NCBI RefSeq assembly: GCF_000010525.1
Contig: NC_009937.1
Span: 4,159,501-4,223,500 of the forward strand
Length of the DNA: 64,000 bases
Reading direction: 5' to 3'
Source of the DNA: Azorhizobium caulinodans ORS 571
GTDB taxonomy: Bacteria; Pseudomonadota; Alphaproteobacteria; Rhizobiales; Xanthobacteraceae
Below, one piece after another: positions 46,242 through 59,064 of this stretch (within the stretch, counting starts at the first letter, position 1; each line of letters opens with the position of its first letter). The translations under genes were made by a program, and so were the position numbers. A model generated the notes under the pieces. The model saw only the letters and a list, made by a program, of their open reading frames with translations, searched no databases and was not told where the DNA came from.

Positions 46242-48014
46242 TCACTTCGCCGGCAAGGCCGGACGGATGTGCAGTTCCTTCATCTGCTTGGGCGTCGCCT
46301 CGTTCGGCGCGCCCATGAGCAGGTCGAGGGCCTGCTGGTTCATGGGGAAGAGCGATATCTCGCGCAGGTTCGAGACGCCGCACAGGAGCATCACGATGCG
46401 GTCGATGCCCGCCGCCATGCCTCCGTGGGGCGGCGCGCCATACTGGAAGGCGCGGTACATGCCGCCGAAGCGCTCGATGACGGTCGCCTCGTCATAGCCG
46501 GCCAGCTCGAACGCCTTCACCATCGCCTCGGGGCGGTGGTTGCGGATGCCGCCGGAGGCGATCTCGTAGCCGTTGCAGGCGATGTCGTACTGGAAGGCCT
46601 TGATGGTGAGCGGGTCCTGCCCGTTCAGCGCCTCAAGCCCGCCCTGCGGCATGGAGAAGGGGTTGTGGGAGAAGTCGATCTTCTTCTCCTCGTCCGACCA
46701 TTCGTAGAAGGGGAAGTCCACGATCCAGGCCAGCTCGAACCGCTCGGTGTCGATGAGCTTCAGCTCCTCGCCCACCTTGGTGCGGGCAAGACCGGCGAAC
46801 TTGTAGAACTTCTCCGGATTGCCGGCGACGAAGAAGGCGGCATCGCCGTCCTTGAGGCCGAGCTGCTCGCGGATGGCAGCGGTGCGCTCGGGGCCGATGT
46901 TGTTGGCGAGCGGGCCTGCGCCCTCTCCGCCTTCACGCCACATGATGTAGCCGAGGCCCGGCTGGCCCTCGCCCTGCGCCCACGAGTTCATGCGGTCGCA
47001 GAACGCACGCGAACCGCCGGTCGGGCCGGGGATCGCCCACACCTCGTTCTTCGGGTCTTCGAGCAGGCGCGCGAACACCTTGAAATTCGAGCCACGGAAG
47101 TGCTCGGAGACGTTCTGCATCACCAGCGGGTTGCGCAGGTCCGGCTTGTCGGAGCCGTACTTGCGCAGGGCTTCCGCATATGGAATGCGCGGCCAGTTCT
47201 GGGTGACGGGCTTGCCGCCGCCGAACTCCTCGAACACGCCCCGGATCACCGGCTCCACCGCCGCGAACACGTCGTCCTGCGTGACGAAGCTCATTTCGAG
47301 GTCGAGCTGGTAGAACTCGCCCGGCAGGCGGTCGGCACGCGGGTCCTCGTCGCGGAAACAGGGGGCGATCTGGAAGTAGCGGTCGAAGCCGCTCATCATG
47401 ATGAGCTGCTTGTACTGCTGGGGCGCCTGGGGCAGGGCGTAGAACTTGCCGGGATGGATGCGCGAGGGCACGAGGAAGTCGCGCGCGCCTTCCGGCGAGG
47501 AGGCGGTCAGGATCGGCGTCTGGAACTCGAAGAAGCCCTGCCCCTTCATGCGCTGGCGCAGGCTGTCGATGATCTGGCCGCGCTTCATGATGTTGCCGTG
47601 GATGCGCTCGCGGCGCAGGTCCAGGAAGCGGTAGCGCAGGCGGATATCTTCCGGATAATCCTGATCGCCGAACACCGGCAGCGGCAGCTCGGCGGCCGGG
47701 CCGAGCACCTCAAGGTCGGTGGCGTAGATCTCCACCTTGCCGGTGGCGAGCTCTGAATTCTCCGTGCCCTCGGGGCGCAGGCGCACGCGGCCATCGACGC
47801 GGATCACCCATTCCGCGCGCACCTTCTCGGCGGCGGCGAAGGCGGCGCTGTCGGGATCGAACACCACCTGGGTCAAGCCGTAATGGTCGCGCAGGTCCAC
47901 GAACAGCACGCCGCCATGGTCGCGGATACGGTGGCACCAGCCGGAGACGCGGACGGTGTCGCCCACCTGGGCTTCGGTGAGCGCGCCGCAGGTGTGGGTG
48001 CGGTAGCGGTGCAT
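46242..48014 (-). CDS. aspS: Aspartyl-tRNA synthetase, bacterial type (probably non-discriminating)
   Basis: Charges tRNA-Asp with aspartate. The 590-residue protein has the OB-fold anticodon domain (about 1-105), the class II catalytic core with motifs [21 protein letters not shown] (motif 2 region) and [13 protein letters not shown] (motif 3), and the inserted GAD domain typical of bacterial AspRS. The anticodon-binding segment reads [10 protein letters not shown], with His (H33) at the position that, as I recall, distinguishes non-discriminating enzymes, which also charge tRNA-Asn for later amidation by GatCAB. The start [10 protein letters not shown] has AAGG upstream. It is divergent from the GGDEF-EAL gene. 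Confidence 0.96.
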   Translation of the reverse strand: MHRYRTHTCGALTEAQVGDTVRVSGWCHRIRDHGGVLFVDLRDHYGLTQVVFDPDSAAFAAAEKVRAEWVIRVDGRVRLRPEGTENSELATGKVEIYATDLEVLGPAAELPLPVFGDQDYPEDIRLRYRFLDLRRERIHGNIMKRGQIIDSLRQRMKGQGFFEFQTPILTASSPEGARDFLVPSRIHPGKFYALPQAPQQYKQLIMMSGFDRYFQIAPCFRDEDPRADRLPGEFYQLDLEMSFVTQDDVFAAVEPVIRGVFEEFGGGKPVTQNWPRIPYAEALRKYGSDKPDLRNPLVMQNVSEHFRGSNFKVFARLLEDPKNEVWAIPGPTGGSRAFCDRMNSWAQGEGQPGLGYIMWREGGEGAGPLANNIGPERTAAIREQLGLKDGDAAFFVAGNPEKFYKFAGLARTKVGEELKLIDTERFELAWIVDFPFYEWSDEEKKIDFSHNPFSMPQGGLEALNGQDPLTIKAFQYDIACNGYEIASGGIRNHRPEAMVKAFELAGYDEATVIERFGGMYRAFQYGAPPHGGMAAGIDRIVMLLCGVSNLREISLFPMNQQALDLLMGAPNEATPKQMKELHIRPALPAK

Positions 48015-48207
48015 GGCGGACCTTTCGGGGAACACGGTAAACGAAACGGGAGTTTGGCGCCAAAGGCTCACGCCGGGCCGGCGGGGAAGGTGCATGCGCA
48101 CCCTGCCTTGTCAAGGGAGCACAGGTGGGGCAGCAACGTGCTACGGTATTGGCGCTGGTGCCAAGCTGTGTATCTTGCGGGGGAATTGCGCTGAAGCGGG
48201 GGTGCAA

Positions 48208-50514
48208 ATGAGTGTTCGGGCCGTCGGTCGGACGGATCATCCCGAAGAACGCATGCACCGGATCGGCGCACGCAGCGGCGTGCTGTTCGCGGCGCTCGGC
48301 GCGGTTCTGGCCCTCGCGGTGATCGCGGGCACGGTCTTCCTCTGCTACAGCATCCGCAAGCAGACCTTCGCCGATCGTCGGCGCGAGCTGGAGAACCTCT
48401 CCCTCACGCTGGCCGAGCAGAGCGACCGCGCCTTCCAGTCCCTGCAACTGGTGCAGAAAAGCATCATCGAGCGCATCGCCGCCGCCAACATCGAGTCCCA
48501 GACGGCGCTCGGCGCCCTCATGTCGACCTTCGACATCAATGAGACGCTGCGGGAAAAGATCAGCGGCCTGCCCTTCGTCGATGCCGTGACCATCATCGAC
48601 CAGCAGGGCAACCTGCTGAATTTCTCCCGCTACTGGCCCGTGCCGTCCGTCAATGTCTCGGACCGGGACTATTTCATCGCGCTGCGGGACAGCCGGAACA
48701 AGACCATCTACGTGAGCCAGCCCGTGCCCAACCGCGGCACCGGCACCATGACCATCTATCTCGCCAACCGCTTCAACACGCCCTCCGGCGCCTTCTTCGG
48801 TCTCGTGCTCGGCGCCATGGAGCAGAGCTATTTCGAGCAGTTCTACGGCGCCATCAAGCTCGGCCGCGACGGCAACATCACCCTCTTCCGCGAGGATGGG
48901 GCGCATCTGGCCTCCTTCCCCCACAGGAGCCTGTCGCAGGTCCAGCTGCCACAGTCCGCCACCCGCATCGCCCGCGAACTCATCGCGGAGGAGCCAGAGG
49001 ACGGCATCGTCCCCGCCGGCCTGATCGACGAGCACGCCCGTCTGGTGGCCGTGCAGCAGCTGGCCAACTATCCGCTGGTCGTCGCGGTCAGCGACACCAC
49101 CGATGCCATCGAGGCGCGGCTGCGGCTCCAGATCCTGCCCATCGGCATCGCCGCCGGGCTCATCTGCATCGCCATCGGCGTCGCGGTGGCCCTCGCCATC
49201 CGCCAGTCGCAGGCGCAGGCGCGCTTTGCCGCCGCCGCCCATCACACCGCCCGGCATGACGACCTCACGGGCCTGCCGAACCGCCTCCTCTTCACCGAGC
49301 GCCTGACCGCCCTGCTTGCCACCACGCGCTCACCGCTGGCGGTGCTGTTCCTCGATCTCGACTACTTCAAGACGGTCAACGACACGCTCGGCCATGTGGT
49401 GGGCGACCAGTTGCTGCGGGCGGTCGCGACCCGCGTCGCCGAGGAGGCGCAGCCGAGCGAGCTGGTGGCCCGGCTCGGCGGCGACGAATTCGCCATCATC
49501 AGCAGCCAGGCCGACCAGCCGGAAGCCGCGCTGGCGCTGGCCGAGCGGATCATCGCCCGCATCAGCCGGCCCATCAGCGTGGAGGATCACCGGGTGATCG
49601 CCGGCGGCTCGGTGGGCATCGCCATGGCCCCCGCGGACGGCACGTCGGTGATCGAGCTCCTGAAGAATGCGGACCTCGCTCTCTATCGCGCCAAGGCGGA
49701 AGGGCGGGGACAGGCGCGCCTGTTCGAGCCGGAGATGGAGCACACCGCGCTGTCCCGCCGCTCGCTGGAGCTCGACCTGCGCAGCGCCTGGGAGAACGGA
49801 CAGTTCTTTCTCGTCTTCCAGCCCTTCTTCCGCGTCGGAGACCGCAAGCTCTGCGGTTTCGAGGCGCTGCTGCGCTGGCGCCATCCGACGCGGGGCATCG
49901 TCGCCCCCGCCACCTTCATCGCCTGCGCGGAAGAGACCGGCCTCATCCTGCCGCTCGGCGCCTGGGTGCTCACGGAAGCCTGCCGCGCGGCGGCCGACTG
50001 GCCGGACGACGTGCGCCTCGCGGTCAATCTCTCGCCGCTCCAGTTCCGCTCCGGCCACATGCCGGACCAGATCCGCGAGGCGCTTCGCGTCTCCGGCCTG
50101 AAACCCAGCCGGCTGGAGCTGGAGCTGACCGAATCGACCCTCCTTGAGGAAGGCTCGGGCATCCACGGCGCCCTGCAGGGGCTGCGCAGCCAGGGGATCA
50201 CCATCGCGCTCGACGATTTCGGCACCGGCTACTCGTCGCTGAGCTATCTGCGCTCGCTGCCCATCGACCGAATCAAGATCGACCGCGGCTTCATCTCCCG
50301 CATCTGCGAAGACGACCCCAGCCGCGCCATCGTGCGGGCGGTCCTGCAATTGTCCGCAGCGCTGAAGCTGGAGACGACGGCCGAGGGGATCGAGACCGAG
50401 GAGCAGCTGGAAACCCTGCGGGCCGAAGGCTGCGGCTATGTCCAGGGCTATCTGCTGGGGCGGCCCATGCGCGCCACCGAGGCGCGGGACATGTCCTTCC
50501 AGGCCGTAAGCTGA
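48208..50514 (+). CDS. Membrane-bound GGDEF-EAL protein (cyclic-di-GMP turnover)
   Basis: Makes and/or degrades the second messenger c-di-GMP. The 768 residues start with a TM helix (about 28-50), a periplasmic double-Cache sensor (about 55-300, [32 protein letters not shown]), a second TM helix (about 310-335), a GGDEF domain with an intact [10 protein letters not shown] motif, and an EAL domain with FEALLRW and [13 protein letters not shown]. Both active-site motifs are complete, so either activity is possible. The usual RxxD inhibitory site before GGDEF is absent (SELVARLGG). The ATG at 48208 has GCGGGGG upstream; the frame is open earlier but not conserved. Confidence 0.93.
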   Translation: MSVRAVGRTDHPEERMHRIGARSGVLFAALGAVLALAVIAGTVFLCYSIRKQTFADRRRELENLSLTLAEQSDRAFQSLQLVQKSIIERIAAANIESQTALGALMSTFDINETLREKISGLPFVDAVTIIDQQGNLLNFSRYWPVPSVNVSDRDYFIALRDSRNKTIYVSQPVPNRGTGTMTIYLANRFNTPSGAFFGLVLGAMEQSYFEQFYGAIKLGRDGNITLFREDGAHLASFPHRSLSQVQLPQSATRIARELIAEEPEDGIVPAGLIDEHARLVAVQQLANYPLVVAVSDTTDAIEARLRLQILPIGIAAGLICIAIGVAVALAIRQSQAQARFAAAAHHTARHDDLTGLPNRLLFTERLTALLATTRSPLAVLFLDLDYFKTVNDTLGHVVGDQLLRAVATRVAEEAQPSELVARLGGDEFAIISSQADQPEAALALAERIIARISRPISVEDHRVIAGGSVGIAMAPADGTSVIELLKNADLALYRAKAEGRGQARLFEPEMEHTALSRRSLELDLRSAWENGQFFLVFQPFFRVGDRKLCGFEALLRWRHPTRGIVAPATFIACAEETGLILPLGAWVLTEACRAAADWPDDVRLAVNLSPLQFRSGHMPDQIREALRVSGLKPSRLELELTESTLLEEGSGIHGALQGLRSQGITIALDDFGTGYSSLSYLRSLPIDRIKIDRGFISRICEDDPSRAIVRAVLQLSAALKLETTAEGIETEEQLETLRAEGCGYVQGYLLGRPMRATEARDMSFQAVS

Positions 50515-50558
50515 GCGGCACATCATTCAGGCTCTTTCGCGGCAAGCTAGGCTTCTTT

Positions 50559-51722
50559 ATGGTGGCCGCCATGGACCCGATCACCTCCACGGAGGCCCTG
50601 GCAGCCGCCTGCGAGCGCCTCTCCCGCCACGACTTCGTCACTGTCGACACCGAGTTCCTGCGTGAGACGACCTTCTGGCCGAAGCTCTGCGTGATTCAGG
50701 TGGCCAGCGTCGACGAGGCCATCATCATCGATGCCCTCGCGGAAGGGCTGGACCTCGCGCCTTTCTTCGCCCTGATGGGCAATGAGAAGGTGAAGAAGGT
50801 GTTCCATGCCGGCCGGCAGGACATCGAGATCGTCTGGCATCTGGCGGAGATCATCCCCCATCCGGTGTTCGACACCCAAGTGGCGGCCATGGTGCTCGGC
50901 TATGGCGACAGCATCTCCTATGACCAGCTGGTGCAGCGGATCACCGGCCACGCCATCGACAAGTCCTCCCGCTTCACCGACTGGTCGCGCCGGCCGCTCT
51001 CGCAGGCCCAGCTTACCTATGCGGTCGCCGACGTCACGCACCTGCGCGATGTCTACAAGAAGCTGATGGAGGATCTGGAGAGCCGCGGCCGGGCCGACTG
51101 GATGGGCGAGGAGATGAACATCCTCACCTCTCCCAGCACCTATCGCCAAGACCCCGAGACCGCCTACGAGCGGCTGAAATCCCGGGTGCGCAAGCCGCGT
51201 GAACTGGCAGTCCTCGCCGAGGTCGCCGCCTGGCGCGAGCGCGAGGCGCAGGCCCGCGACCTGCCGCGCGGGCGCATCATCAAGGACGAGGTGATCGGCG
51301 AGATCGCCGTTCAGCAGCCGCAGACCGCCGAGAAGCTGGCCGAACTGCGCTCGCTGCCCAAGGGCTTCGAGCGCTCGCGCTATGGCGAGGCGGTGCTGGA
51401 AGCGGTCAAGAAGGGCGTGGCCCGCGATCCCAAGACCCTGCCCCGCATCGAGCGCGACAAGCCGCTGCCGAACGGCGCTGCCGCCACCGTCGAACTGCTC
51501 AAGGTGCTGCTGCGCATGACTGCCGAGCAGAATGCGGTGGCCGCCAAGGTGATCGCCACCACCGACGACCTCGAGCGGATCGCCGTCGACGACGAGGCTC
51601 CCGTCCCCGCCCTCTCCGGCTGGCGGCGGGAACTGTTCGGTGAACGGGCGCTAGCCCTCAAGGCCGGTCGCCTTGCCCTCGCCGTCGACCGCGGCAAGGT
51701 CATCGCCGTCGAGCGGGATTGA
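50559..51722 (+). CDS. rnd: Ribonuclease D
   Basis: 3'-to-5' exoribonuclease in tRNA 3' maturation. The 387 residues have the DEDDy exonuclease domain (about 5-175) with the Exo motifs VDTEFLRE (D, E), [19 protein letters not shown] and [11 protein letters not shown] (Tyr and Asp), followed by an HRDC domain (about 210-290). A second ATG four codons in (50571) is an equally good start. It lies 44 bases after the GGDEF-EAL gene on the same strand and converges on the Rieske gene. Confidence 0.95.
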   Translation: MVAAMDPITSTEALAAACERLSRHDFVTVDTEFLRETTFWPKLCVIQVASVDEAIIIDALAEGLDLAPFFALMGNEKVKKVFHAGRQDIEIVWHLAEIIPHPVFDTQVAAMVLGYGDSISYDQLVQRITGHAIDKSSRFTDWSRRPLSQAQLTYAVADVTHLRDVYKKLMEDLESRGRADWMGEEMNILTSPSTYRQDPETAYERLKSRVRKPRELAVLAEVAAWREREAQARDLPRGRIIKDEVIGEIAVQQPQTAEKLAELRSLPKGFERSRYGEAVLEAVKKGVARDPKTLPRIERDKPLPNGAAATVELLKVLLRMTAEQNAVAAKVIATTDDLERIAVDDEAPVPALSGWRRELFGERALALKAGRLALAVDRGKVIAVERD

Positions 51723-51744
51723 GTCCCGACGGCCGACCCAGCCA

Positions 51745-52173
51745 TCAGTCGCTCGTGATCATCACCTCGGGAAAGGTGTCGGGCTCTTCCAGATCGAGCC
51801 CGTCCTCTTCCGCCAGCGGAACGTCCACCAGGCAGACGTCGCCGTCGTCGATCACCAGCGTCACGGGTGTCAGCGCCTTGCCCTGGCAGGGGCCGATGAA
51901 GCACTGGCCGCTGTCGAGATCGAATTGGGCATGGTGCACGCCGCAGGTGAGGAAGTTGCCCTCCTCGTCGAGAAACTCCCCCGGCACGGTGTCGAGCCGC
52001 TTGCCCTGATGCGGGCAGGCATTCTCGAAGCCGAAAAACGAATTGGACTTGCGGGTAACGATGATCGGCCAGGGCTTGGCCGCCCCGCTCTCGTCGAGCC
52101 GCGCCAGCACGAAGCCGCGCGCACCGCCGTCGTCGATCTCATAGGTGGAGCAGATGGCAAAGAGTTCGCTCAT
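51745..52173 (-). CDS. Rieske [2Fe-2S] ferredoxin-like protein
   Basis: A small soluble Rieske protein of 142 residues. The cluster ligands are clear: C53 and H55 in ACPHQGKRLD, C77 and H80 in LTCGVHHAQFD. Proteins of this type act as ferredoxins for oxygenases or nitrite reductases, but no oxygenase is encoded nearby, so the partner is unknown. The tail is acidic (EEDGLDLEEPDTFPE). GGAGG is found seven bases upstream of the ATG. The next upstream gene on this strand is an unknown protein 66 bases away, so the two may form an operon. Confidence 0.92.
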   Translation of the reverse strand: MSELFAICSTYEIDDGGARGFVLARLDESGAAKPWPIIVTRKSNSFFGFENACPHQGKRLDTVPGEFLDEEGNFLTCGVHHAQFDLDSGQCFIGPCQGKALTPVTLVIDDGDVCLVDVPLAEEDGLDLEEPDTFPEVMITSD

Positions 52174-52239
52174 GGGCCGCCTCCGGCGGTTCGGGGTCTC
52201 GCGCGGGCGGGCCACCCGCGCAGGGAACGCGGATGGGGG

Positions 52240-52989
52240 TCAGCGCCGGGCGAGCGAACGCAGGAAGCCTTCGTATTCGTCGGTCAGTTCCATATCCACC
52301 GCCGGGGCCGCCTTCAGCAGCAAGTTGGCGATGAAGGCCTGATCGTTGCGCGGATCATCCAGCGCCTCGCGCAGGATGGGCAGGTTGTCCTCGATATGGT
52401 GGAGAAAGGCGGGCTCCTTCTCGACGATCACCGTCCAGCGCTCCCGCGTCCATCTGGCGAGCGGATAGAGCACCTCGTGGATGAAGTTGGATTTGCGGGC
52501 CTTCTCGAAGAAGCGCAGGCCCGCGTTCCAGTCCTCCTTGGCGCGCAGCGGCGGCGGCGGCCTGTCGCCTTTCAGCCATTTGCGCCCCGCCTGTCCGACA
52601 AAATCCTCAAGCAGGATGGGATTGTCGTTCACGGCCCGGAAATAGCCGACCGCGAGCTTGCCGGGATAGTCGTCGCCGAAGCGGGCAATCAGCCCGGCAT
52701 CCACCGCATCCACGGCGGCGACGTCGCCCTTCAGGGCGGCCGTCATGCAGAAGGCGAAGAGCGCGTCATTGGCCACCGCCTGAACGCCCGGCGTTGCAAG
52801 GTCCTGCGCGGACAAGGCCGGCGTCACGCCATCTGCGGGGACGGCCGCCGTTCCTGCGCGCTGGGCGGTGATGAAGGCGGTGATCTCCAGCCAGCCCATG
52901 AAGCTGGCGAGGAAGGCGTCCGGGTCCACATGCACGATCGAAAGGTTGATCGGCAGCTTGCGCTTCTGCAGTTCGGCCATGTCCGTCAT
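52240..52989 (-). CDS. Conserved-looking protein of unknown function (249 aa)
   Basis: No family recognised. The product begins MTDMAELQKRKLPINLSIVH, has an Ala-rich middle, and a C-terminal half with many aromatic and charged residues (KEDWNAGLRFFEKARKSNF, LARWTRERWTVIVEKEP). It appears soluble, mainly helical, without signal peptide or known motif. An earlier start at 53028 would add 13 residues. It precedes the Rieske gene on the same strand, so the two could function together; this is inference from position only. Confidence 0.7.
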   Translation of the reverse strand: MTDMAELQKRKLPINLSIVHVDPDAFLASFMGWLEITAFITAQRAGTAAVPADGVTPALSAQDLATPGVQAVANDALFAFCMTAALKGDVAAVDAVDAGLIARFGDDYPGKLAVGYFRAVNDNPILLEDFVGQAGRKWLKGDRPPPPLRAKEDWNAGLRFFEKARKSNFIHEVLYPLARWTRERWTVIVEKEPAFLHHIEDNLPILREALDDPRNDQAFIANLLLKAAPAVDMELTDEYEGFLRSLARR

Positions 52990-53077
52990 GTCGACGCCCC
53001 CGAGGCTGGGGATCGGGCCCGTGCCCAATCCGACAATCAGGACAGTCGTTGCAAGCGGTGTGCCGGGCGCAGGTGGA

Positions 53078-53395
53078 TCAGCGGACGGGCCGCAGGCGGC
53101 GCCAGAGCCAGCGGACGATGACGCCCACCCACAGCACGATCGTCAGCAGCATGAAGGGGGCCGTGATCAGCATGAACCAGCCGCCCGTGAAGAGGGTGTA
53201 GAGCAGGCCGCCGATGTCGGTGCCGCCGAACAGGCAGGGCTGGGGCTGCCCCTCATTGACCTTGCAGCCGAGCGTGGATGCGATTTCGGTGGCCGCGAAG
53301 ACGCCAAGCAGCGGGAACCAGGCCACCAGCGTCCCGAGCACCAGCCAGATCAGGCGGCGGGACCGGCGGGGCGGAGGGGGCTGCGTGTGGGGCAT
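53078..53395 (-). CDS. Small membrane protein (105 aa)
   Basis: Two transmembrane helices (about residues 17-38 and 72-95) separated by a loop with two cysteines (TLGCKVNEGQPQPCLFGG), then a basic C-terminal tail (RWLWRRLRPVR). A Pro/Arg-rich start precedes the first helix. No functional motif is visible. AAGAGG lies before the ATG. It may be co-transcribed with the ppk-ppx genes upstream on the same strand. Confidence 0.7.
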   Translation of the reverse strand: MPHTQPPPPRRSRRLIWLVLGTLVAWFPLLGVFAATEIASTLGCKVNEGQPQPCLFGGTDIGGLLYTLFTGGWFMLITAPFMLLTIVLWVGVIVRWLWRRLRPVR

Positions 53396-53485
53396 CGGCG
53401 CCTCTTGCTCGTGAGCCCCCGGGCGAGAACGCGCCGGGGTGCGGATGCAGGAGCATCGCCACACCCTGGCTCAAGGTTCCCGCCC

Positions 53486-54973
53486 TCAGCTCATGACGAT
53501 GGAGGGCTCGCGGCCGATGAGGCGTGCCAGTTGCTTCAGGCGGTTCTGCACCCGGTCGTTCACGAGGCTCGCGAGATCGGACGGAACGGTGAGCTTCAGG
53601 TGGGTCTCGTCGGCGATGAGCGGCACCCGCGGCAGGATGCCGGGCATGGCGGCCGACATCACATAGGCCACCCGCATGGCGGCACCGAGGATGCGCGCCC
53701 GGTCGAGCATGCCGGAGGTCACGAGCTCAAGGAGGCGCGGCGCATACTCGTCCTCGCCGAGGCCCATGTGCCGGTAATAGACCGACAGGGCGAGGAAGGC
53801 GCGGCCGGGATGGTCGATGCCCACCAGCGCCGCATGGGCGATGACGTTGAGGCTCTGCTCGCCGCGATAGTCGGGATGCGCCCGCCAGGCGATGTCGGAG
53901 AGAAGGCACGCCGCCTCGCGCAGGCGCCGTTCCTCCGTGCTCTCCTCCAGCACCGGGCTGGAGGCGAAGAAATTGCCGGTCCAGGTGGCGAGCTCCTCGC
54001 CATGCTGCGGCGAGCGCGAGCGCAGGATGTTGAAGTCCTGTGCCTCGATGAGCAGCGGATCGTGCCGGCGCGTCTCGGCGTCGAGGAGCGCGTAGAGCAG
54101 ACCCTCGCGGACGCCCAGCGCGGAGATGACGACGTCCGCCGGACGGCCCGTGCGCACCAGATTCTCCAGCACCACCGCGCCATAGGCGAGCAGCGGGCGG
54201 CGGGCGCTGGACACCGCCTCGATATGAGCCAGCGCCTCGGGCTCGGCCCGGTGGACGATGCGCGTGAAGTCGAGCACTTCCTTCGCCGGCAGGCGGTAGC
54301 CATGCATCACATGCAGCGGATAGCCCCGCTGGAACATGTGCAGGCGCGCGAGCGCGCGCCAGGTGCCGCCCACCGCATAGAAGGTGCGCCCCGCCACTTC
54401 CGAGAGCACGGGGGCATCGCGCATGGCGTCTCGGACGATCTTCTCCGCCTTGTTCAGCGACTTGGACGAGCGGTCCTGCAAGGCGAGGCCGCCGATGGGC
54501 AGGGTTATGCCGTTGCCCACCACCTCGCGCTTGATGTCCACGAGTTCCAGAGAGCCGCCGCCGAGATCGCCGGCGACACCGTCCGGATCATGGATGCCGG
54601 AGATGACGCCATAAGCGGCCAGTTCCGCCTCGCGGCGACCCGACAGGATCTCGATGGAGACGCCGCAGATGGCCTCGCACTCGGCGATGAAGGCCGGGCC
54701 GTTCTGGGCATCGCGGGCGGCGGCGGTGGCGAGCGCATAGAGCTTGCCCACCCCCATGGCGTCGCACAGGCCGCGGAACCGGCGCAGGGCCGAGAAGGCC
54801 CGCTGCACCGCATCCTCCGCGAGCCGGCCGGTGGACAGCACGTCCCGGCCGAGCCCGCACAGGGCCTTCTCGTTGAACAGGGGAACCGGAGCACGGGTCA
54901 CCGCCTCATAGACCACGAGGCGGACGGAATTGGATCCGATGTCGATGACCGCGACCGGGGCCTCGCCGGCCAT
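53486..54973 (-). CDS. ppx: Exopolyphosphatase (Ppx/GppA family)
   Basis: Removes terminal phosphate from polyphosphate or pppGpp. The 495-residue product has the ASKHA-fold phosphate motifs AVIDIGSNSVRLVVYE near the start and GDLGGGSLELVDI near residue 150, a conserved YAVGGTWRALARL segment, and a helical C-terminal domain with HPDYRGEQSLNVIAHAALVG, the HD-like region of long Ppx proteins. The ATG used lies 22 bases after the ppk stop; a GTG at 55057, overlapping ppk, would add 28 residues. It is coupled to ppk, giving polyphosphate synthesis and breakdown in one unit. Confidence 0.93.
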   Translation of the reverse strand: MAGEAPVAVIDIGSNSVRLVVYEAVTRAPVPLFNEKALCGLGRDVLSTGRLAEDAVQRAFSALRRFRGLCDAMGVGKLYALATAAARDAQNGPAFIAECEAICGVSIEILSGRREAELAAYGVISGIHDPDGVAGDLGGGSLELVDIKREVVGNGITLPIGGLALQDRSSKSLNKAEKIVRDAMRDAPVLSEVAGRTFYAVGGTWRALARLHMFQRGYPLHVMHGYRLPAKEVLDFTRIVHRAEPEALAHIEAVSSARRPLLAYGAVVLENLVRTGRPADVVISALGVREGLLYALLDAETRRHDPLLIEAQDFNILRSRSPQHGEELATWTGNFFASSPVLEESTEERRLREAACLLSDIAWRAHPDYRGEQSLNVIAHAALVGIDHPGRAFLALSVYYRHMGLGEDEYAPRLLELVTSGMLDRARILGAAMRVAYVMSAAMPGILPRVPLIADETHLKLTVPSDLASLVNDRVQNRLKQLARLIGREPSIVMS

Positions 54974-54995
54974 CAGGGTGGAAAGGCCCCTGTGG

Positions 54996-57293
<2,298 letters not shown>

Positions 57294-57422
57294 CTAAAGG
57301 AAGCATCTTGCCCGCCCTTCATTCCATTGCGGTGCGAACAAGGACACGCTTCCGTCATCAAAGAGCTTAGAGTGGGAGCCAAGAACAAGCCGTGGCCTCC
57401 GCCACCGCGGCTGGAGGCGTTC

Positions 57423-58445
57423 ATGTTTCAGGGGTTCAACCGCCGCTTTTTCGGCGGCGAAGCACAGGCCGACATTCCGCTCGTGGCCGATGAGACCGTG
57501 GAGGCGCGCCCGGCCGCTCCTGCGAACACCCCGCGCATCGGACTGGCGCTTGGGGGCGGGGCGGCGCGCGGCTTTGCCCATATCGGCGTGCTGCGGACAC
57601 TGGAAAAGCACGGCATCCGCCCGGACGTGGTGGCCGGCACCTCCATCGGCGCGGTGGTCGGCGGGCTGTGGGCAGCGGGCAAGCTCGACCCGCTGGAGGG
57701 CTGGGCCCGCAGCCTCAAGAAGCGCGACGTGCTCGGCATGCTGGACTTCACCTTCGGCTCCGCCGGCCTCATCGGGGGGCGGCGGCTCGTCGATCTGATG
57801 CGCCGCCATGTGGAGCCGACCCGCATCGAGAGCCTGTCCACGGTCTTCGCCGCCATCGCCACGGAGCTGGGCAGCGGCCACGAGATCTGGCTCACCCGTG
57901 GCGACCTCATCGAGGCGATCCACGCCAGCTACTGCCTGCCGGGCATCTTCACGCCGGTGAAGGTGGGCGGGCGCTGGCTGATGGACGGCGCGCTGGTGAA
58001 CCCCATCCCCGTCTCCGCCGCCCGCGCCATGGGCGCGCGCATCGTGATCGCGGTGAACCTTAATTCGGATGTCTTCGGCAAGGGCGCGGTGATCCACGAT
58101 CACGGCAGCATGCTGGAGACAGCAGAGGCGGCGCTGGCGGAAAAGCGGGCGCGTTTCTCGGGAATCCTGCGGCCGGACCGGCTGTTGCGGCGGCAGTTCT
58201 TCTCCGGCGCGCCGGACGGACCGAAGGGCATCTCGTCGGTGATGATCGATGCCTTCAACATCACCCAGGACCGCATCGCCCGCTCGCGGCTGGCGGGAGA
58301 TCCGCCGGACGTCTCCATCTCGCCCAAGCTCGGCAAGATCGGCCTGTTCGAGTTCCAGCGCGCGGACGAGGCGATCGCCGCCGGCGCCGAGGCGGCGGAA
58401 AAGGTGATCGACGAACTCAAGGAAGTGATGGTCGCCCTCGCCTGA
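57423..58445 (+). CDS. Patatin-like phospholipase (RssA type)
   Basis: Predicted lipid acyl hydrolase. The 340 residues contain the patatin motifs in order: oxyanion loop GGGAARGFAHIGVL, nucleophile elbow GTSIG, and catalytic Asp in MDGALVNPIP, so the Ser/Asp dyad is complete. A short N-terminal extension (FQGFNRRFFGG...) precedes the domain, and there is no signal peptide, so it should act in the cytosol or at the inner membrane. GGAGG lies six bases before the ATG. The frame is open far upstream, antisense to ppk, but that part is not coding. Confidence 0.93.
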   Translation: MFQGFNRRFFGGEAQADIPLVADETVEARPAAPANTPRIGLALGGGAARGFAHIGVLRTLEKHGIRPDVVAGTSIGAVVGGLWAAGKLDPLEGWARSLKKRDVLGMLDFTFGSAGLIGGRRLVDLMRRHVEPTRIESLSTVFAAIATELGSGHEIWLTRGDLIEAIHASYCLPGIFTPVKVGGRWLMDGALVNPIPVSAARAMGARIVIAVNLNSDVFGKGAVIHDHGSMLETAEAALAEKRARFSGILRPDRLLRRQFFSGAPDGPKGISSVMIDAFNITQDRIARSRLAGDPPDVSISPKLGKIGLFEFQRADEAIAAGAEAAEKVIDELKEVMVALA

Positions 58446-58494
58446 GCTGTGCGCGGCCCAGGGGCATGGCGGCGGGAGCCCCGCCGCCGGCCGT

Positions 58495-58926
58495 TCAGGC
58501 GGTCATGATGTAATCGCGCAGTTGGGCGCTCTCGCGCTCCATCTCCTCGACGCGGAACTTCACCACGTCGCCGATGGAGATGATGCCGATGAGCCGCTCG
58601 CCCTCCACCACCGGGACGTGGCGGAAGCGGCCGCGCGTCATGCGCTCCATGATGCCCTGGATGGTCTCGTCGCGCGCGCAGGTCACGACCGCACGGGTCA
58701 TCACGGCGGACACCGGCTCGGAAAGAACCTCCGGCCCGCGCACGCCGAGAATGCGCACCACGTCGCGCTCCGACAGGATGCCTGCCAGCCGGCCGTTGTC
58801 ATCCACCGCGACGATGGCACCGATCCGATGCTCGGACAGGCTCTTGACCGCATCGGTCAGGGAGGCGTCCGGCGAGATGGTCACCATGGATGAGGGCTTG
58901 CTGTTCAGGATGGCGCTGACGGTCAT
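58495..58926 (-). CDS. CBS-domain pair protein (second)
   Basis: A 143-residue stand-alone pair of CBS motifs (about 8-62 and 73-130), with GILSERDVVRIL and RFRHVPVVEGERLIGIISIGDVVKFR. It resembles the CBS gene of the oxalate cluster in length and layout but differs in sequence. Such proteins bind adenylates and regulate partners; none can be named here. GGAGGAAGACAC precedes the ATG. It is a single gene between the patatin-like lipase and a rhomboid. Confidence 0.92.
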   Translation of the reverse strand: MTVSAILNSKPSSMVTISPDASLTDAVKSLSEHRIGAIVAVDDNGRLAGILSERDVVRILGVRGPEVLSEPVSAVMTRAVVTCARDETIQGIMERMTRGRFRHVPVVEGERLIGIISIGDVVKFRVEEMERESAQLRDYIMTA

Positions 58927-59064
58927 GTGTCTTCCTCCGCTCTGACTGCGCTGTCATGGGCCGGCGGAGGCTTGTTTCTTTTGTGGGCGCCGGCGCAGGC
59001 GCAGACGCAAGGATGATCCACCCGAAGCGCTCGGGGTGCAACCTCTGAATGCCGTCAGGGCAGT

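Noticed and set aside
58468-58488. Stem GGCGGCGGG / CCCGCCGCC between the patatin-like and CBS genes as a terminator
   Set aside because: Strong stem but no T-run on either strand; left out of the feature list as unsupported.
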